64,000 bases of DNA from Bacillus sp. PAMC26568 (lineage in GTDB: Bacteria > Bacillota > Bacilli > Bacillales > Bacillaceae). The DNA is taken from positions 2,418,001-2,482,000 of the forward strand of contig NZ_CP060137.1 of NCBI RefSeq assembly GCF_014235785.1, read 5' to 3'. Every line of letters begins with the position of its first letter. The first letter of the stretch is position 1. The position numbers were made by a program, and so were the translations under genes. Of this stretch, positions 45,607-54,774 are shown in pieces. The notes below the pieces were generated by a model. That model ran no database searches and was not told the DNA's origin. It saw nothing but the letters and a program-made list of their open reading frames with translations.

Positions 45607-46875
45607 TTACAGATGAATGAGTCCTTTTTCAAGCAAATGATCAATAGCTGAGCAAATGGCTATTTTAACATGCGAATAAGTCAAACCGCCTTGTACGTAT
45701 GCAGTATACGGAGGGCGAAGGGGTCCATCGGCTGAAAGTTCAATACTTGCTCCTTGAATGAATGTCCCTGCAGCCATAATAACATCATTATCATAGCCAG
45801 GCATATAGCTTGGATAAGGCGTAACATGAGAATTAATAGGAGATGCATATTGAATGGCCTGACAAAAAGCAACCATTAAGTCAGCCTGATTAAATTGGAC
45901 GGATTGGATGAGATCTGTCCGTACAGAATCCCAAGAAGGATTTGTAGTTAAACCTGCCATTTCTAAAATGGCTGCTGTAAACACCGCCCCTTTAAGAGCT
46001 TGTGCCACTACATGCGGTGCAAGGAAAAATCCTTGATACATTTCCTGCAGACTATATAAAGAAGCACCAGCTTCAGCGCCAATACCCGGTGACGTCATCC
46101 TATAAGAACAGGCTTCAATTAATTCTTTCTTTCCAACTAAATAACCGCCTGTCTTTGCCAATCCTCCGCCCGGATTTTTTATTAGAGAACCTGCAATTAG
46201 ATCTGCACCTGCATGACAAGGTTCAAGTTCCTCAACAAATTCTCCGTAACAATTATCAACAAAAACAACAACATCTTTATTAATCGATTTTACAAAATCG
46301 ATCATCTCTTTTATTTCAGCAATCGTATAGGAAGGTCTTGTTGCATAGCCTTTTGAACGTTGAATGCCAATCATTTTTGTCTTATTGGTCATTGCTGCTT
46401 TTACTGCGTTAAAATCTACTTTCCCTTCTTCCGTTAAATCTACTGCGTTATAGCTTATTCTGTATTCACTGAGTGATCCGATTCCGCTTCCGCGAATTCC
46501 TACAATCTCTTCAAGCGTATCATAGGGCTTCCCTGTTATATATAGAAGCTCGTCAAATGGGCGGAGTATTCCGAACAAGGCAATGGATATCGCATGTGTT
46601 CCAGAAATGATCTGCGGACGGACAAGCCCTGATTCCCCTCCAAAAACGTCTGCGTAAATTTTCTCAAGCGTGTCACGTCCATGATCATCATACCCATATC
46701 CAGTTGTGGGAATAAAATGAGAATCACTCACTTTGTGAGCTCTATAGCTTTGCAGGACACGATACTGATTACTTTCCATTCTCTCATCAATCTTTTTGTG
46801 GATATCTCCTATTTTGGCTTCTGCTGAATTTGATAATTGTGAGATTTTTTCGCCATATTTTAATTGATTAAACAT
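45607..46875 (-). CDS. ynbB: YnbB, PLP-dependent methionine gamma-lyase-like (aluminium resistance) protein
   Basis: 422 residues from the ATG at 46875 after GAAAGGG; this overlaps the last eight bases of hfl[59 protein letters not shown] and [20 protein letters not shown], the last with the PLP lysine. The family is annotated as aluminium resistance; the real reaction is not established. Lies between hflX and glnR as in B. subtilis. Confidence 0.9.
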   Translation of the reverse strand: MFNQLKYGEKISQLSNSAEAKIGDIHKKIDERMESNQYRVLQSYRAHKVSDSHFIPTTGYGYDDHGRDTLEKIYADVFGGESGLVRPQIISGTHAISIALFGILRPFDELLYITGKPYDTLEEIVGIRGSGIGSLSEYRISYNAVDLTEEGKVDFNAVKAAMTNKTKMIGIQRSKGYATRPSYTIAEIKEMIDFVKSINKDVVVFVDNCYGEFVEELEPCHAGADLIAGSLIKNPGGGLAKTGGYLVGKKELIEACSYRMTSPGIGAEAGASLYSLQEMYQGFFLAPHVVAQALKGAVFTAAILEMAGLTTNPSWDSVRTDLIQSVQFNQADLMVAFCQAIQYASPINSHVTPYPSYMPGYDNDVIMAAGTFIQGASIELSADGPLRPPYTAYVQGGLTYSHVKIAICSAIDHLLEKGLIHL

Positions 46876-48151
46876 TGCTGTTGCCCTTTCTATTGTACAT
46901 CTGAATTTGACCGGCAATTGAATGCTGCGGCAAATAATGTCCTTGAATTTCGTATTTATTTGTTTCTTCATTGAATAAAAATTGGTGGACCATTGTTTCC
47001 GTCTTTATTAAGGAAAGAAGTCTTCCCTCTGAAGCCGGAACTTCAATGTTAAATGGCTCCATTTGGTGAATCGAAACAGTTTGGATCTTGTTTTTTAAAA
47101 GGTCGATATCCGCTTGACTGAATGCGCTTATCAAAATATGTTCCTCATTTGGAGAGGGGACAAATTCGATTGATTGTTTATCCTTCTTGTTGTAGACAGT
47201 CAGAACTGGTATCGCTGAAACCTTCAGTTCTTCCAATAATTTATAAACCGTTTTTTCATGATTAACGTAATCCTCATTTGAGCTATCTACAATATGAAGG
47301 ATTAGATCCGCTTCTTTAACCTCTTCTAATGTAGAACGGAAAGCAGCGACAAGAGTTGTCGGCAAATCCTGAATAAAACCAACCGTATCTGTCAGCAGGG
47401 CTTGATATCCAGACGGAAGTGTCATTTTTCTAGTCATCGGATCCAGCGTTGCAAACAACAAGTCCTCTTCAAAAGTGCCTGCATCTGTAATTCTGTTAAA
47501 TAATGTTGATTTGCCTGCATTTGTATAGCCTACAAGCGCAATTTGGAAAGCCTGATTTTTCTTTCTTCTTTCGCGGTAGCGGTTACGATGATTGACTATT
47601 GCAGCAAGCTGCAGTTTAATTTCGTGAATTCTGCTTCTAATATGCCTTCTGTCCGTTTCAAGCTGGGTTTCTCCCGGTCCTCTTGTACCGATTCCCGCTC
47701 CTTGACGAGATAGGTTTATTCCCTGTCCGCTTAGTCTCGGCAATAAGTATTGCAGCTGCGCAAGCTCAACCTGAAGTTTTCCTTCTCTTGATTTTGCGCG
47801 TGTCGCAAAAATATCGAGAATTAATTGGGTGCGATCAATAATTTTGATATCCAAAGCTGCTGTGAGATTCCGCTGCTGACTTGGAGAAAGCTCATCGTTA
47901 AATATGATTAAATCGGGTTCAAGTTCTTCTGAGAGAGCAAGAAGCTCTTCAACTTTGCCTTTGCCTATGTATGTAGCAGGATGGATTCTTTCTCTTTTTT
48001 GCGACAGCTGAATCAGCACTTCACCATTTGCAGTTTTCGTTAATGATGCGAGTTCGGTCATTGTATATTGAAAGGCCTCATCATCCGTTTTCGGGAGCTG
48101 GCAGCCAACAAGGATTACTTTTTCGATATCAGAATATATGTTCTCTTTCAA
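46868..48151 (-). CDS. hflX: GTPase HflX
   Basis: 427 residues. N-terminal HflX domain ([39 protein letters not shown]) then the G domain: [18 protein letters not shown] (G1), [11 protein letters not shown] (G3), NKKD (G4). HflX splits stalled or hibernating ribosomes after stress. Start ATG; no strong ribosome site is visible just upstream, but the N-terminus fits the family. Confidence 0.95.
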   Translation of the reverse strand: MKENIYSDIEKVILVGCQLPKTDDEAFQYTMTELASLTKTANGEVLIQLSQKRERIHPATYIGKGKVEELLALSEELEPDLIIFNDELSPSQQRNLTAALDIKIIDRTQLILDIFATRAKSREGKLQVELAQLQYLLPRLSGQGINLSRQGAGIGTRGPGETQLETDRRHIRSRIHEIKLQLAAIVNHRNRYRERRKKNQAFQIALVGYTNAGKSTLFNRITDAGTFEEDLLFATLDPMTRKMTLPSGYQALLTDTVGFIQDLPTTLVAAFRSTLEEVKEADLILHIVDSSNEDYVNHEKTVYKLLEELKVSAIPVLTVYNKKDKQSIEFVPSPNEEHILISAFSQADIDLLKNKIQTVSIHQMEPFNIEVPASEGRLLSLIKTETMVHQFLFNEETNKYEIQGHYLPQHSIAGQIQMYNRKGNSNV

Positions 48152-48320
48152 ACGCGTACCATCCTTTAAATAGAATTTTGCATTCTAATCATAACAAAAA
48201 AAACGCGAATTCACTAATTCATTCCAATATATATGATGAAAAATAGTTGCATTTCTCCTGAATGCCATTTAAAATCAAAACGGTTACATCTAGAGCGTTA
48301 AGGCAAAGGGGATACATTTC

Positions 48321-48923
48321 ATGACGTGGGAAGTATTAAGCATCATTGGCACAATTGCATTTGCAGTCAGCGGAGCTATTGTTGCAATGGAAGAAGAATA
48401 TGACATTTTAGGAGTATATATATTAGGTATTGTTACAGCGTTCGGAGGCGGAGCCATTCGAAACTTGCTGATTGGTGAACCAATCTCTGCACTATGGGAA
48501 CAGGGAATGCTTTTTCAAATTGCATTACTTGCTATGACAACTGTGTTTTTATTTCCGAATAACTTACTTCGACACTGGCAAAAATGGGGGAATTTCACAG
48601 ATGCAATCGGCCTGTCTGCATTCGCCATTCAAGGTGCTTTATATGCATCAGATATGAATCATCCGATAAGTGCTGTCGTAGTAGCAGCAGTTCTAACCGG
48701 AAGCGGCGGCGGAATCATTCGCGATCTATTGGCAGGGCGAAAACCGCTTGTCCTGAAATCAGAAATCTATGCAGTTTGGGCAGTGCTCGCCGGCCTTGTC
48801 ATCGGATTTGATCTTGCACATTCTTCCTTGCATCTTTATACTCTCTTTATCATGCTTGTTGTGTGCAGAGTTCTTTCGTATACAAATAAATGGCGCTTGC
48901 CGAATAAATCGATCCATCACTAA
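48321..48923 (+). CDS. TRIC-family (UPF0126) membrane channel protein
   Basis: 200 residues, seven membrane helices in two related halves. GGGAIRNLLIG in the first half and GSGGGIIRDLLAG in the second are the paired glycine-rich motifs of prokaryotic TRIC channels, which pass K+ or other monovalent cations. Resembles YvgT. Single gene facing spoVK. Confidence 0.88.
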   Translation: MTWEVLSIIGTIAFAVSGAIVAMEEEYDILGVYILGIVTAFGGGAIRNLLIGEPISALWEQGMLFQIALLAMTTVFLFPNNLLRHWQKWGNFTDAIGLSAFAIQGALYASDMNHPISAVVVAAVLTGSGGGIIRDLLAGRKPLVLKSEIYAVWAVLAGLVIGFDLAHSSLHLYTLFIMLVVCRVLSYTNKWRLPNKSIHH

Positions 48924-48947
48924 TAAAGCCGCAGCTGCGGCTTTATT
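48922..48947. terminator. Palindromic terminator between TRIC gene and spoVK
   Basis: A perfect 26-base palindrome (AATAAAGCCGCAG and its complement, no loop bases), overlapping both stop codons and usable from either side. Confidence 0.85.
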
Positions 48948-49893
48948 CTTTTATGACGAGATCTTGGCTTTTAATCATAACCAAGTCATCGCGATGATAT
49001 TGATCAGAAGTTAATAATCTCATTGCCTGAGATCTGATTGATTTTTCAATGACATTTCGAACGTATCTTCCATTTGAAAATTTTGCGGGAGCCATATTCG
49101 TTTTAATCAAATTTAAATGATCGCGCAGCTTCCATTCTGCTTCTTTGCTGAATGCATATTCTCTTTCTGCCATCATTCTTTTCGATATCTCCATTAATTG
49201 ATCGACCGAATAGTCGGGAAAATCAACAACAAGCGGAAATCTGGAATGAAGACCCGGATTAAGAGAGAGGAAATGTTCCATTTCTCTAGAGTACCCTGCT
49301 AAAATCAAAATAAATTCATGCTGTTTATCTTCCATATGCTTTACAAGCGTATCAATAGCTTCCTTGCCAAAATCTTTTTCTCCGCCGCGTGCAAGTGAAT
49401 ATGCTTCATCTATAAAAAGAATCCCGCCAAGCGATTTTTTTATCAGATCTCTTGTTTTTTGAGCGGTGTGGCCAATATATTCTCCTACTAAATCTGCCCG
49501 TTCAGCTTCAATCAGATGTCCCTTTGAGAGAACATTCATTTCAAAAAACAATTTGCCGATCAGCCTGGCAACTGTTGTTTTACCTGTTCCGGGATTTCCT
49601 TTGAACATCATATGAAGCGACTGTTTTCCAGCTTTAAGCCCTTGTTCTTCCCTCTTTTTATTAATAAAGATCCAGGCATAGATTTCCTTCAGCATCCTTT
49701 TCATTTCTTCCATGCCTACAAGTGTGTTCAATTCAGCTTCCATTTCTTTAAGGATGACATGCTGAGGCTGTGTTTTCGGAATTTTAATTTCATAAGTTGA
49801 AGTTTCGCTTATTCGTTCTTGATGAGTCTTTTTTTGTCCATTCAAAATCACATTAATTTGACCATTGTTTTTAAATGTGACTGCTTGATCCAA
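48943..49893 (-). CDS. spoVK: Stage V sporulation protein K
   Basis: 316 residues, AAA+ ATPase of the CbbX/SpoVK group: Walker A FKGNPGTGKTTVARLIGKLF near residue 97, Walker B GGILFIDEAYSLARGG, sensor-1 ILAGYSREME, and Arg-finger HSRFPLVVDF. Needed for spore maturation in B. subtilis, mechanism not fully known. Located upstream of hflX as usual. Confidence 0.93.
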   Translation of the reverse strand: MDQAVTFKNNGQINVILNGQKKTHQERISETSTYEIKIPKTQPQHVILKEMEAELNTLVGMEEMKRMLKEIYAWIFINKKREEQGLKAGKQSLHMMFKGNPGTGKTTVARLIGKLFFEMNVLSKGHLIEAERADLVGEYIGHTAQKTRDLIKKSLGGILFIDEAYSLARGGEKDFGKEAIDTLVKHMEDKQHEFILILAGYSREMEHFLSLNPGLHSRFPLVVDFPDYSVDQLMEISKRMMAEREYAFSKEAEWKLRDHLNLIKTNMAPAKFSNGRYVRNVIEKSIRSQAMRLLTSDQYHRDDLVMIKSQDLVIKE

Positions 49894-50098
49894 AGATGTT
49901 CACCTCACATTCTTTTACTACTATACGTCGCATGGTCCCAAATCGTGACAGATGCCTATATAAAATATGAAAATAATTTTAAATGTCGAAAAAAATTGTT
50001 AGTATTTGAGGTGTTTTGTTGGATTATGCGCTTTCCCGAGAAATAATTTCACTATTTCCATCTGGGATTCAGGATGAAATATTTTCGTCGTATGTGTA

Positions 50099-50132
50099 AA
50101 AAGCAGCCTCCGAATTTACGGAGGCTGCTTTT
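50099..50132. terminator. Terminator of hfq
   Basis: AAAAGCAGCCTCCG and CGGAGGCTGCTTTT around six bases, ten bases after the hfq stop. Confidence 0.9.
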
Positions 50133-50141
50133 CTTATCAAG

Positions 50142-50366
50142 CTATTCTAATTCAAGCGTTATATTCTTCTGCGGTGCAAAAGTTGAAATTGCGTGCTTAT
50201 AAATAAGCTGCTGTTTTCCATCTGTTTCTAAAAGAACCGTAAAGTTGTCAAACCCTTTAACAAGTCCTCTCAATTGAAATCCATTAAGCAAAAAAACCGT
50301 TACAAATGTACCATCTTTACGCATTGAATTTAAACATTGGTCTTGAATATTTACTGATTGCTTCAT
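50142..50366 (-). CDS. hfq: RNA chaperone Hfq
   Basis: 74 residues. [20 protein letters not shown] at the start (Q8 and related RNA contacts), Sm1 [20 protein letters not shown] and Sm2 YKHAISTF. Hexameric RNA-binding ring; in Bacillus its effect on sRNA regulation is modest. Follows miaA by 42 bases, the common miaA-hfq pair. Confidence 0.96.
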   Translation of the reverse strand: MKQSVNIQDQCLNSMRKDGTFVTVFLLNGFQLRGLVKGFDNFTVLLETDGKQQLIYKHAISTFAPQKNITLELE

Positions 50367-50408
50367 GTTTCGTCCTCCTCTTTTCTCTATATGTTATGTA
50401 TTCTAGCT

Positions 50409-51344
50409 TCAGTCAAGCTTTCCTGCTATATATGTAAAAATTTCATTGAATCTCTTATCCATATCTAATGGCTGAGTCATATCAAACCATTTTACATCCA
50501 TTTTATTTCGGAACCACGTCAGCTGGCGCTTTGCATATCGTCTTGAATTTTGTTTTAGCTGGCTTGTGGCTTTATCAAGCGAAATCCAGCCGTCGAGGTA
50601 TTCATATAATTCTTTATAGCCAATGGCTTGAATCGACTGACAATCGCGTAATCCTTCCTGATATAGGGCGGTTACCTCATTGAGTAAACCTTGTTCCATC
50701 ATCCTGTCAACTCTTTGGTTAATCCTTGTGTAAAGCTGTTCTCTTTCCATTGTAAGTCCTACGATCACAACATCATAAAGCAGAATTTGTTCTTGATTCT
50801 GAAGATATTCTGTCATGGTTTGACCCGTACAATGAAAAATTTCAAGCGCTCTGATGACGCGTCTTACATTATTAGGATGAATTCTTTCTGCAGATTTAGA
50901 ATCAATCTTTGCTAACTGTTGATGAAGCACTTCATTTCCGTCATTTTTGCTCTGCGTTTCAAGCTGTTCCCTGAATTCAGGATCAGACGCTGCTTCAGTA
51001 AATTGATAATCATAAATGACAGACTGAATATATAATCCAGTTCCTCCAACAATGATCGGCAGCTTCTTTTTTGAATGGATTTCTGTAATTAAGGGCCGGA
51101 CGATTTGCTGAAATTCAGCCGAGGAAAAGTCTTCATCCGGGTCTTTTATATCGATTAAATGGTGTTCAATCCCGTCCATTTCATCTGGCATAACTTTTGC
51201 AGTTCCTATATCTAATTCACGGTAAACTTGCATACTGTCTCCGCTGATGATTTCACCATTCAGTTTTTTGGCTAACTGAATACTGAGATTCGTTTTGCCG
51301 ACAGCAGTTGGTCCAATGATTACGACCAGCTTTTCTTTCTTCAA
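50409..51344 (-). CDS. miaA: tRNA dimethylallyltransferase MiaA
   Basis: 311 residues. P-loop VVIIGPTAVGKTNLSIQLAK at residues 7-26, GDSMQVYRELDIGTAK, VGGTGLYIQSVI and a C-terminal QLTWFRNK region. Adds the dimethylallyl group to A37 of tRNAs reading UNN codons; MiaB (61089-62618) then adds the methylthio group, with RicA (60654-61085) promoting that step. Confidence 0.96.
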   Translation of the reverse strand: MKKEKLVVIIGPTAVGKTNLSIQLAKKLNGEIISGDSMQVYRELDIGTAKVMPDEMDGIEHHLIDIKDPDEDFSSAEFQQIVRPLITEIHSKKKLPIIVGGTGLYIQSVIYDYQFTEAASDPEFREQLETQSKNDGNEVLHQQLAKIDSKSAERIHPNNVRRVIRALEIFHCTGQTMTEYLQNQEQILLYDVVIVGLTMEREQLYTRINQRVDRMMEQGLLNEVTALYQEGLRDCQSIQAIGYKELYEYLDGWISLDKATSQLKQNSRRYAKRQLTWFRNKMDVKWFDMTQPLDMDKRFNEIFTYIAGKLD

Positions 51345-51456
51345 CTTGCAACCACTCTTTCGTTACATTTAGTCCACTTTTCAACATCTTATCACTTTAA
51401 ATCAGTGAATACCAGTTTATTATTTCCAGTTTTCGTTTCTGTCAAACTCACTTTTT

Positions 51457-51834
51457 CTAATATCCGATAGGTCCACTTGTAAGCCCGCTGTAAAAATGCT
51501 GGTGAACAGGACGCTGCTGCTGAGAATAAACAACTCCTCCAAACTGAGTTGGTTCCGGGTCCGTGTAATTGCGGTAGGATTTCCCAAAAAACAAATGATA
51601 ATGAGATCCATCCAGCATTGGAATGGGAGGACCGGTTTTTGCATGATAACGGTGATAATGCTGATTATCGAATGTTGTTAATCCTTCAATGTAGTGAAAA
51701 TGGCCGTCATAAGAATTTCCATTTAATGGTTTGCTAAAGCCAGTCAAATTATGAAAGTGGCCTTCTTTCATTTCTGTTACTCCTTGAAAAAAATGCGCGT
51801 GAGGAATTTGAAGCGGCTGCCGAGTACATTCCAT
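51457..51834 (-). CDS. ymaF: YmaF-family protein
   Basis: 125 residues from the ATG at 51834 (GAGGAG ten bases upstream; the earlier GTG overlaps that site). Rich in repeated H-x-H units: HAHFFQG, GHFHNLTGFS, GHFHYIEGLT, QHYHRYHAKTG, SHYHLFFG, HQHFYSG. These regularly spaced histidines suggest metal binding or a YmaF repeat fold; role unknown, probably spore-related. Next to miaA as in B. subtilis. Confidence 0.85.
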   Translation of the reverse strand: MECTRQPLQIPHAHFFQGVTEMKEGHFHNLTGFSKPLNGNSYDGHFHYIEGLTTFDNQHYHRYHAKTGPPIPMLDGSHYHLFFGKSYRNYTDPEPTQFGGVVYSQQQRPVHQHFYSGLTSGPIGY

Positions 51835-52011
51835 GATGAACACTCCTCTTTTTCTTCTGCTATAAGCTATGAGTCTTTAAGCATTAAGGCGCATGAATGA
51901 GGAAAATATTTTCATATTTCTAGTATAAAGAATTCATCTTATATTTTTCAGTTTTAATCTGATATGTAAGGGAATTTAATCCTTAGTAATAATTATAGGA
52001 GGCGCATTTTC

Positions 52012-52491
52012 ATGTTTCAGCTGGAGGATATGATTTCATTTTTTTGGGCTTTCTTTTTTGTACTGCCTCTTGTTGCGTTTATTCATCAGCTTGGACATTT
52101 TGTTTTCGTTTGGATGTTTGGGGGAAAGGCCATTTTTATTCTTGGCAGAGGAAACCTTCTTTTTAAGTTTGGAAAATTCGAAGTGAATCAATACTATTTT
52201 CTAGATTCATTCTGTCAATACGATAATTTAAAGTGGGATAATCGATACACACATGCACTTGTTTACGCAGCTGGGTCCCTGTTTAATCTTTCTTCAATCT
52301 TGATTATTAATCTGTTGATTCATAAAGGCTTCCTTCAACCGCATATTTTTTTCTATCAATTTGTTTATTTTTCTGTTTCTTTTGTTTTCTTTTCTCTTTT
52401 GCCAATAAAGTATTCTGAAACGCATTCTTCTGATGGAAGATCGATATATGACGTTCTTAAATACGGAAAAAGCTGCAGTCAGCTCGATTAA
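52012..52491 (+). CDS. M50/S2P-like membrane protein with degenerate active site
   Basis: 159 residues, about four membrane helices. VAFIHQLGHFVFVWMFGG at residues 21-38 aligns with the HEXXH helix of site-2-type proteases, but the catalytic Glu is Gln (HQLGH). A later SSDGRSIYDVLK aligns with the DG motif that gives the third zinc ligand in M50 enzymes. The zinc site could persist without proteolysis, so a non-catalytic role or an inactive relative is likely. GGAGGCGC lies before the ATG. Family not certain. Confidence 0.7.
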   Translation: MFQLEDMISFFWAFFFVLPLVAFIHQLGHFVFVWMFGGKAIFILGRGNLLFKFGKFEVNQYYFLDSFCQYDNLKWDNRYTHALVYAAGSLFNLSSILIINLLIHKGFLQPHIFFYQFVYFSVSFVFFSLLPIKYSETHSSDGRSIYDVLKYGKSCSQLD

Positions 52492-52500
52492 TAATAGATA

Positions 52501-52531
52501 AAAAGGAAAGACATCCAATGGCTTTCCTTTT
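52501..52531. terminator. Terminator between the M50-like gene and the small operon
   Basis: AAAAGGAAAG and CTTTCCTTTT around 11 bases, close to both stops. Confidence 0.8.
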
Positions 52532-52667
52532 ATATGATCCTTTTAAATATCTTATCCATCTCATAAGTAGAATTATCCGAGTATGAAGGCGGCAGCCCCT
52601 CTTTAGCTATAAACTCACAAAGCATTAAATACCTCTGACGCCTCACCGTTAGATTATCGCTACGCAT
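52530..52667 (-). CDS. 45-residue protein overlapping the WYL-like gene
   Basis: Reads MRSDNLTVRRQRYLMLCEFI then AKEGLPPSYSDNSTYEMDKI and FKRII. Its ATG lies inside the last eight bases of the upstream gene (ATGCGTAG), with GATGGGG as ribosome site, so the two are translationally coupled. Basic N-terminus, acidic middle; not recognised. The STYEMDKIFKR end resembles the C-terminal end of MutL ([12 protein letters not shown]) encoded 4 kb away, probably by chance. Confidence 0.6.
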   Translation of the reverse strand: MRSDNLTVRRQRYLMLCEFIAKEGLPPSYSDNSTYEMDKIFKRII

Positions 52668-52884
52668 ATTTGACCCCATCTCTTCTCTTTGTCTTTGCAG
52701 CTGATAATATATTGTCGAGCTTAAAAATACGGACCTGCTGTTTAGAGAAGCAGAAAGCCTTTATGTGATTCTCTTTGACTTTGTTCACAATTACTGTTCG
52801 GTGAGTAATAGCCCCTTTGTCAGACAGATAAATTATTTCAACTGGCGCCTGCTGCTCTTTTGATCTTTCTAATAAGCCCTTCAT
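52660..52884 (-). CDS. Small WYL-domain-like protein under an SOS-type promoter
   Basis: 74 residues. EIIYLSDKGAITHRTVIVNK and KAFCFSKQQVRIFKLDNILS follow the strand pattern of a WYL domain (ligand-sensing, often with nucleic acids), here without a DNA-binding part. GAGGAGC precedes the ATG. The promoter 30-60 bases upstream carries a LexA-type box in its spacer. Proteins like this are often found beside Y-family polymerase genes; none is present here. Likely a damage-induced accessory protein. Confidence 0.7.
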   Translation of the reverse strand: MKGLLERSKEQQAPVEIIYLSDKGAITHRTVIVNKVKENHIKAFCFSKQQVRIFKLDNILSAAKTKRRDGVKYA

Positions 52885-52913
52885 ATTATTATCAGCTCCT
52901 CTGTTGTACTTTA

Positions 52914-52965
52914 ATTATATACGAACATACATTCGAATACAAATGATTTTACAAACATACATTCG
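52914..52965. promoter_or_regulatory. Divergent promoter region with two LexA-type boxes
   Basis: Minus strand: TTGTAT (52937-52942), 17-base spacer, TATAAT (52914-52919), with CGAACATACATTCG at 52922-52935 in the spacer. A second, nearly identical box CAAACATACATTCG at 52952-52965 overlaps a plus-strand TATAAT. The boxes resemble CGAACRNRYGTTYC with one or two changes. Confidence 0.7.
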
Positions 52966-53003
52966 TATAATCTATGGATAGAAATGAGTAAAGGAGTTTA
53001 CCA

Positions 53004-53111
53004 ATGAAAGCTCCAATCCCACAAGAAGTTATGATATGCGAGTACATATATAAGATTTGCCTGGTGGATACCTTAGAAAAAGATTTAAATTTCATTGCCC
53101 CCACTTTCTAA
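53004..53111 (+). pseudogene. Truncated ORF downstream of the SOS-type divergent promoter
   Basis: Starts at ATG 53004 after AAAGGAG and reads MKAPIPQEVMICEYIYKICL then a short unrelated-looking end; 35 residues. The good ribosome site and promoter suggest the beginning of a real gene whose body was lost: its last part overlaps, antisense, the small gene at 53085-53207. What it encoded cannot be told. Confidence 0.45.
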
Positions 53112-53207
53112 CCAATCCCCAATACGGTGTTTAATGTCTTGCAAAACATCGAAAGGTAAATGATTCGCTATTGAAGAAATTTCATTAATTGCGTTCGATT
53201 TAGTCAT
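53085..53207 (-). CDS. Small phage/mobile-element-type protein (DUF6877-like)
   Basis: 40 residues: MTKSNAINEISSIANHLPFD then VLQDIKHRIGDWLESGGNEI. The (I)A-xLP-x-DVLxDIxxRIGDWL-xxGG pattern resembles DUF6877 proteins, which I know from phage-like regions. GTGAGGAA precedes the ATG. Usual members continue for some 20 residues, so this may be shortened. Confidence 0.6.
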   Translation of the reverse strand: MTKSNAINEISSIANHLPFDVLQDIKHRIGDWLESGGNEI

Positions 53208-53299
53208 TTCCTCACTCCAATATGACATATATCAGATCACCTTCTAATACCTTTTATTATCGTAAATAATAAATGAAGCGAATACAGGGAGAGGAAAAT

Positions 53300-54220
53300 A
53301 TGGCAATAAGACCTCCGATGCTGCAAAGAGGTGATACGATTGGGCTGGTTACACCTGGGAGCCCTCTTGATGCAAATACTATTAATGCCAGAGTACAATA
53401 TTTGAGAGATATCGGCTTTAATATAGTTTTTGGAAGGCACGTTTATTCTTATGAGGGCATCACAGCTGCATCTGCTAGGCAAAGAGCCGAAGATGTAATG
53501 AATATGTTCAAAGATCCGAGCGTCAAAATGATACTATCCACACGAGGAGGGACTGGGGTTCAGACTATTCTTCCTTACCTGGATTTTGAAGTCATAAGAG
53601 AGAACCCTAAAATTATATCTGGTTATAGTGACATTACAGTATTACTAAATAGTTTGTATCAATTTAGTAATTTAATTACGTTCCATAGCCTAATGCTTAT
53701 TGATTTTAGAATTGAGACACCTGCTTATAATTTTAATCAATTCTTTGAAGCAAATTCCACATTGACTTCTCCTAGGATTATCCAAAATCCACCGAATATG
53801 TCCCTGACGAGTTTAGTACCAGGAAATGTAACGGGTCAAATAGTAGGTGGAAATATGACTTCTTTAGTCAATACTCTTGGTACCCCATATGAAATTAATA
53901 CAAAAGGGAAAATACTTTTTTTAGAAGAGGTCCATTCTCCTACCACAATGGTTTTTCGGTATCTAACTCAATTATTGATGTCAGGTAAATTTCAAGATTG
54001 TCTTGGTATTATCATGGGAGAATGTACAAATTGCCTAGTATCTTATGATACAACTTATGATGATTTAATTAATGATTTGTTAGTCCCCCTGGGAAAACCA
54101 CTGATAGTCAACCTAGCAACAGGGCATGGCTTTTATAAAGCTGCTATTCCTATTGGTGCTAATGTTAATCTCAATTCGACAGATGCTACATTGACTGTGC
54201 TTGAACCAACCGTTTCTTAG
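53300..54220 (+). CDS. LD-carboxypeptidase / MccF-like peptidase, family S66
   Basis: 306 residues from the ATG at 53300 (GGGAGAGG upstream). RGDTIGLVTPGSPLDANTIN at the start, IISGYSDITVLLNSLYQF with the catalytic serine (GYSD), LFLEEVHSP with the Glu, and ATGHGFYKAAIPIGA with the His of the Ser-Glu-His triad. S66 enzymes cut L,D-tetrapeptides of peptidoglycan or inactivate microcin C-type antibiotics. No signal peptide, so it acts in the cytoplasm. Surrounded by mobile-element debris, so it may have been acquired. Confidence 0.88.
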   Translation: MAIRPPMLQRGDTIGLVTPGSPLDANTINARVQYLRDIGFNIVFGRHVYSYEGITAASARQRAEDVMNMFKDPSVKMILSTRGGTGVQTILPYLDFEVIRENPKIISGYSDITVLLNSLYQFSNLITFHSLMLIDFRIETPAYNFNQFFEANSTLTSPRIIQNPPNMSLTSLVPGNVTGQIVGGNMTSLVNTLGTPYEINTKGKILFLEEVHSPTTMVFRYLTQLLMSGKFQDCLGIIMGECTNCLVSYDTTYDDLINDLLVPLGKPLIVNLATGHGFYKAAIPIGANVNLNSTDATLTVLEPTVS

Positions 54221-54533
54221 TGATTTGAAAAAAGTAGTTTTCGGGTACGGTTAAGGATGTTTGATACATCGAATGTTTCCTGATGCTGACCTGAAGCCAT
54301 TTGCTTCATGATTCCTTTCAATTTGTCAAGAAGACAAAAACTAATTCAAGTATTACAAAAATTGTTATAGATGAATCTTTAATTTTGGACCTAAAGAAAT
54401 ACTAAACTTGGCAAAAAATAAAAATAAAACGAAGTATTGTGCAAACTATAGAGATTCAGATTTTTAAATTACCTCTCCAAACGAAAAAACGATGGGATTA
54501 TTTTGAATGAATAAAATCATAGATACAATTTAG
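54221..54533. other. Intergenic stretch, no gene seen
   Basis: AT-rich, stops in all frames. It sits between the S66 peptidase gene and an integrase remnant and is probably decayed mobile DNA. Confidence 0.5.
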
Positions 54534-54738
54534 AAAAAACAAAACTGCACCACATTTCTCCGCATGGTTTATGACACATTCATGCAATCATTCTTTTAGA
54601 AAGTGGTGCAGATATAAGTTTGTTAGTGAAGGTTTAAGCCATACTACTGTCAACATGACAGCTGATGTTTATCTTCACATTACAAAGAAATATGAAGATG
54701 AAAATGTAATGAAGTTAGAAAGGTATTTAAGGAACTAG
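54534..54738 (+). pseudogene. Tyrosine integrase, decayed C-terminal end
   Basis: Reads KLHHISPHGL, stop, HIHAIILLESGADISLLVKV, stop and, after a frame change, HTTVNMTADVYLHITKKYED and ERYLRN to TAG. This is the C-terminal catalytic part of a phage-type tyrosine recombinase (normally ISPHGLRHTHATLLLESGA, then GHTTINMTADVYxH). The stop falls where the catalytic arginine of HGLRHT should be. About 65 codons remain; the N-terminus is gone. Confidence 0.8.
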
Positions 54739-54774
54739 GTGGACAAAACATTACCTCCCCTGCTTCACACCTTT

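Noticed and set aside
46002..46283. Plus-strand 93-codon ORF inside ynbB
   Set aside because: Antisense shadow of a conserved PLP enzyme; Gln/Leu-rich translation.
52530..52600. STYEMDKIFKR ending as evidence of a duplicated mutL end
   Set aside because: Similarity to the MutL C-terminus is limited to about ten residues and the surrounding sequence does not align.
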